From contig CALLKH010000567.1 of the NCBI GenBank assembly GCA_938008425.1, positions 1 to 5,416 of the forward strand: a stretch of DNA of 5,416 nt, read 5' to 3'. The number at the start of each line of letters is the position of its first letter. Position 1 is the stretch's first letter. The notes beneath the pieces are model-generated. The model did no database searches. It saw nothing but the letters and a program-made list of their open reading frames with translations, and was not told where the DNA came from. The DNA is from an uncultured Planctomycetaceae bacterium. GTDB lineage: Bacteria > Planctomycetota > Phycisphaerae > UBA1845 > UTPLA1. Below, piece by piece: positions 5,126 through 5,416 of the stretch. Made by a program: the position numbers and the translations under genes.

Positions 5126-5416
5126 ATGAGCTGGATAGAAAATCGATTCGAAGAAGGCATGATCATCACGTCGCTCGACTGGGCGATCAACTGGGGCCGC
5201 ACGAGCAGCATCTGGCCCATGACGTTCGGACTCGCGTGCTGCGCGATCGAGATGATGGCGATCGGCGCGAGCCGGTTTGACGTGGACCGCTTCGGCGCCG
5301 GCGCGTTTCGCGCCAGCCCTCGCCAGGCGGACCTGATGATCGTCGCCGGCACCGTCACCTACAAAATGGCCAGCCGCGTCAAGCGACTCTACAACCAGAT
5401 GCCCGAGCCCAAGTAC
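5126..5416 (+). CDS. nuoB: NADH-quinone oxidoreductase subunit B (NuoB), 5' part only
   Basis: NuoB (PSST homologue) holds [4Fe-4S] cluster N2, the last electron carrier before quinone, in the peripheral arm of complex I. The first 97 residues are present and the frame is open to the window edge. Cys38-Cys39 in FGLACCAIEMM are the tandem-cysteine N2 ligands. The other two ligand cysteines should lie beyond the window. The segments SRFDVDRFG (49-57) and FRASPRQADLMIVAGTVT (61-78) are hallmarks of the family, and YKMA..VKRLYNQMPEPKY completes the visible part. The ATG at 5126 gives a short N-terminus (MSWIENRFEE), as in many NuoB proteins. The ribosome binding site is weak, with only GAG near 5116-5118. 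NuoC and NuoD would be expected next if the usual order holds. Confidence 0.94.
   Translation, partial: MSWIENRFEEGMIITSLDWAINWGRTSSIWPMTFGLACCAIEMMAIGASRFDVDRFGAGAFRASPRQADLMIVAGTVTYKMASRVKRLYNQMPEPKY

Overview
The window looks like a chromosomal segment of a GC-rich Gram-negative-type bacterium. Planctomycetes (perhaps the Phycisphaerae side) is my best guess. That guess rests on exported proteins with Asn/Asp-rich low-complexity linkers just after the membrane anchor, on a two-repeat Ig-like lipoprotein with Asp/Asn/Gly-rich loops, and on the look of the complex I proteins. No rRNA or other marker is present, so the assignment is inference only.

Layout, left to right. (1) The 5' end of a lipoprotein gene on the minus strand, running off the left edge (1-171). 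(2) A minus-strand gene for a membrane-anchored DsbA-like thiol:disulfide oxidoreductase with a CPAC active site (430-1170). It has a good sigma70-type promoter at 1289-1317 and a clear ribosome binding site, which together fix its start. (3) A 458-base divergent intergenic region. (4) A plus-strand gene for a lipoprotein with two Ig-like repeats (1629-2534). (5) A short convergent gap with a hairpin that may terminate one or both flanking genes. (6) A minus-strand gene for a secreted thioredoxin-fold protein fused to TPR repeats, whose CxxC is degraded to QKSC (2589-3611). (7) A 384-base divergent intergenic region with a candidate promoter and a strong hairpin directly ahead of the next gene. 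(8) The beginning of a complex I (NDH-1) operon on the plus strand: nuoI (3996-4583), nuoA (4638-5075) and the first 97 codons of nuoB (5126-5416, cut by the right edge).

How the genes fit together. nuoI, nuoA and nuoB encode a peripheral-arm Fe-S subunit, a membrane subunit and the N2-cluster subunit of the proton-pumping NADH:quinone oxidoreductase. They lie in one direction with gaps of 54 and 50 bases and are probably cotranscribed from the region upstream of nuoI. Having nuoI first, ahead of nuoAB, departs from the classical nuoA-to-N order and is the most notable architectural point. The genes to the left are separate single-gene units for cell-envelope proteins. Two of them are thioredoxin-fold proteins, one apparently redox-active and one probably not, but nothing ties them to complex I beyond proximity.

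I see no mobile element, CRISPR array, tRNA, rRNA or frank pseudogene. Nothing here convincingly amounts to a new biological system. The findings are local oddities that merit checking.
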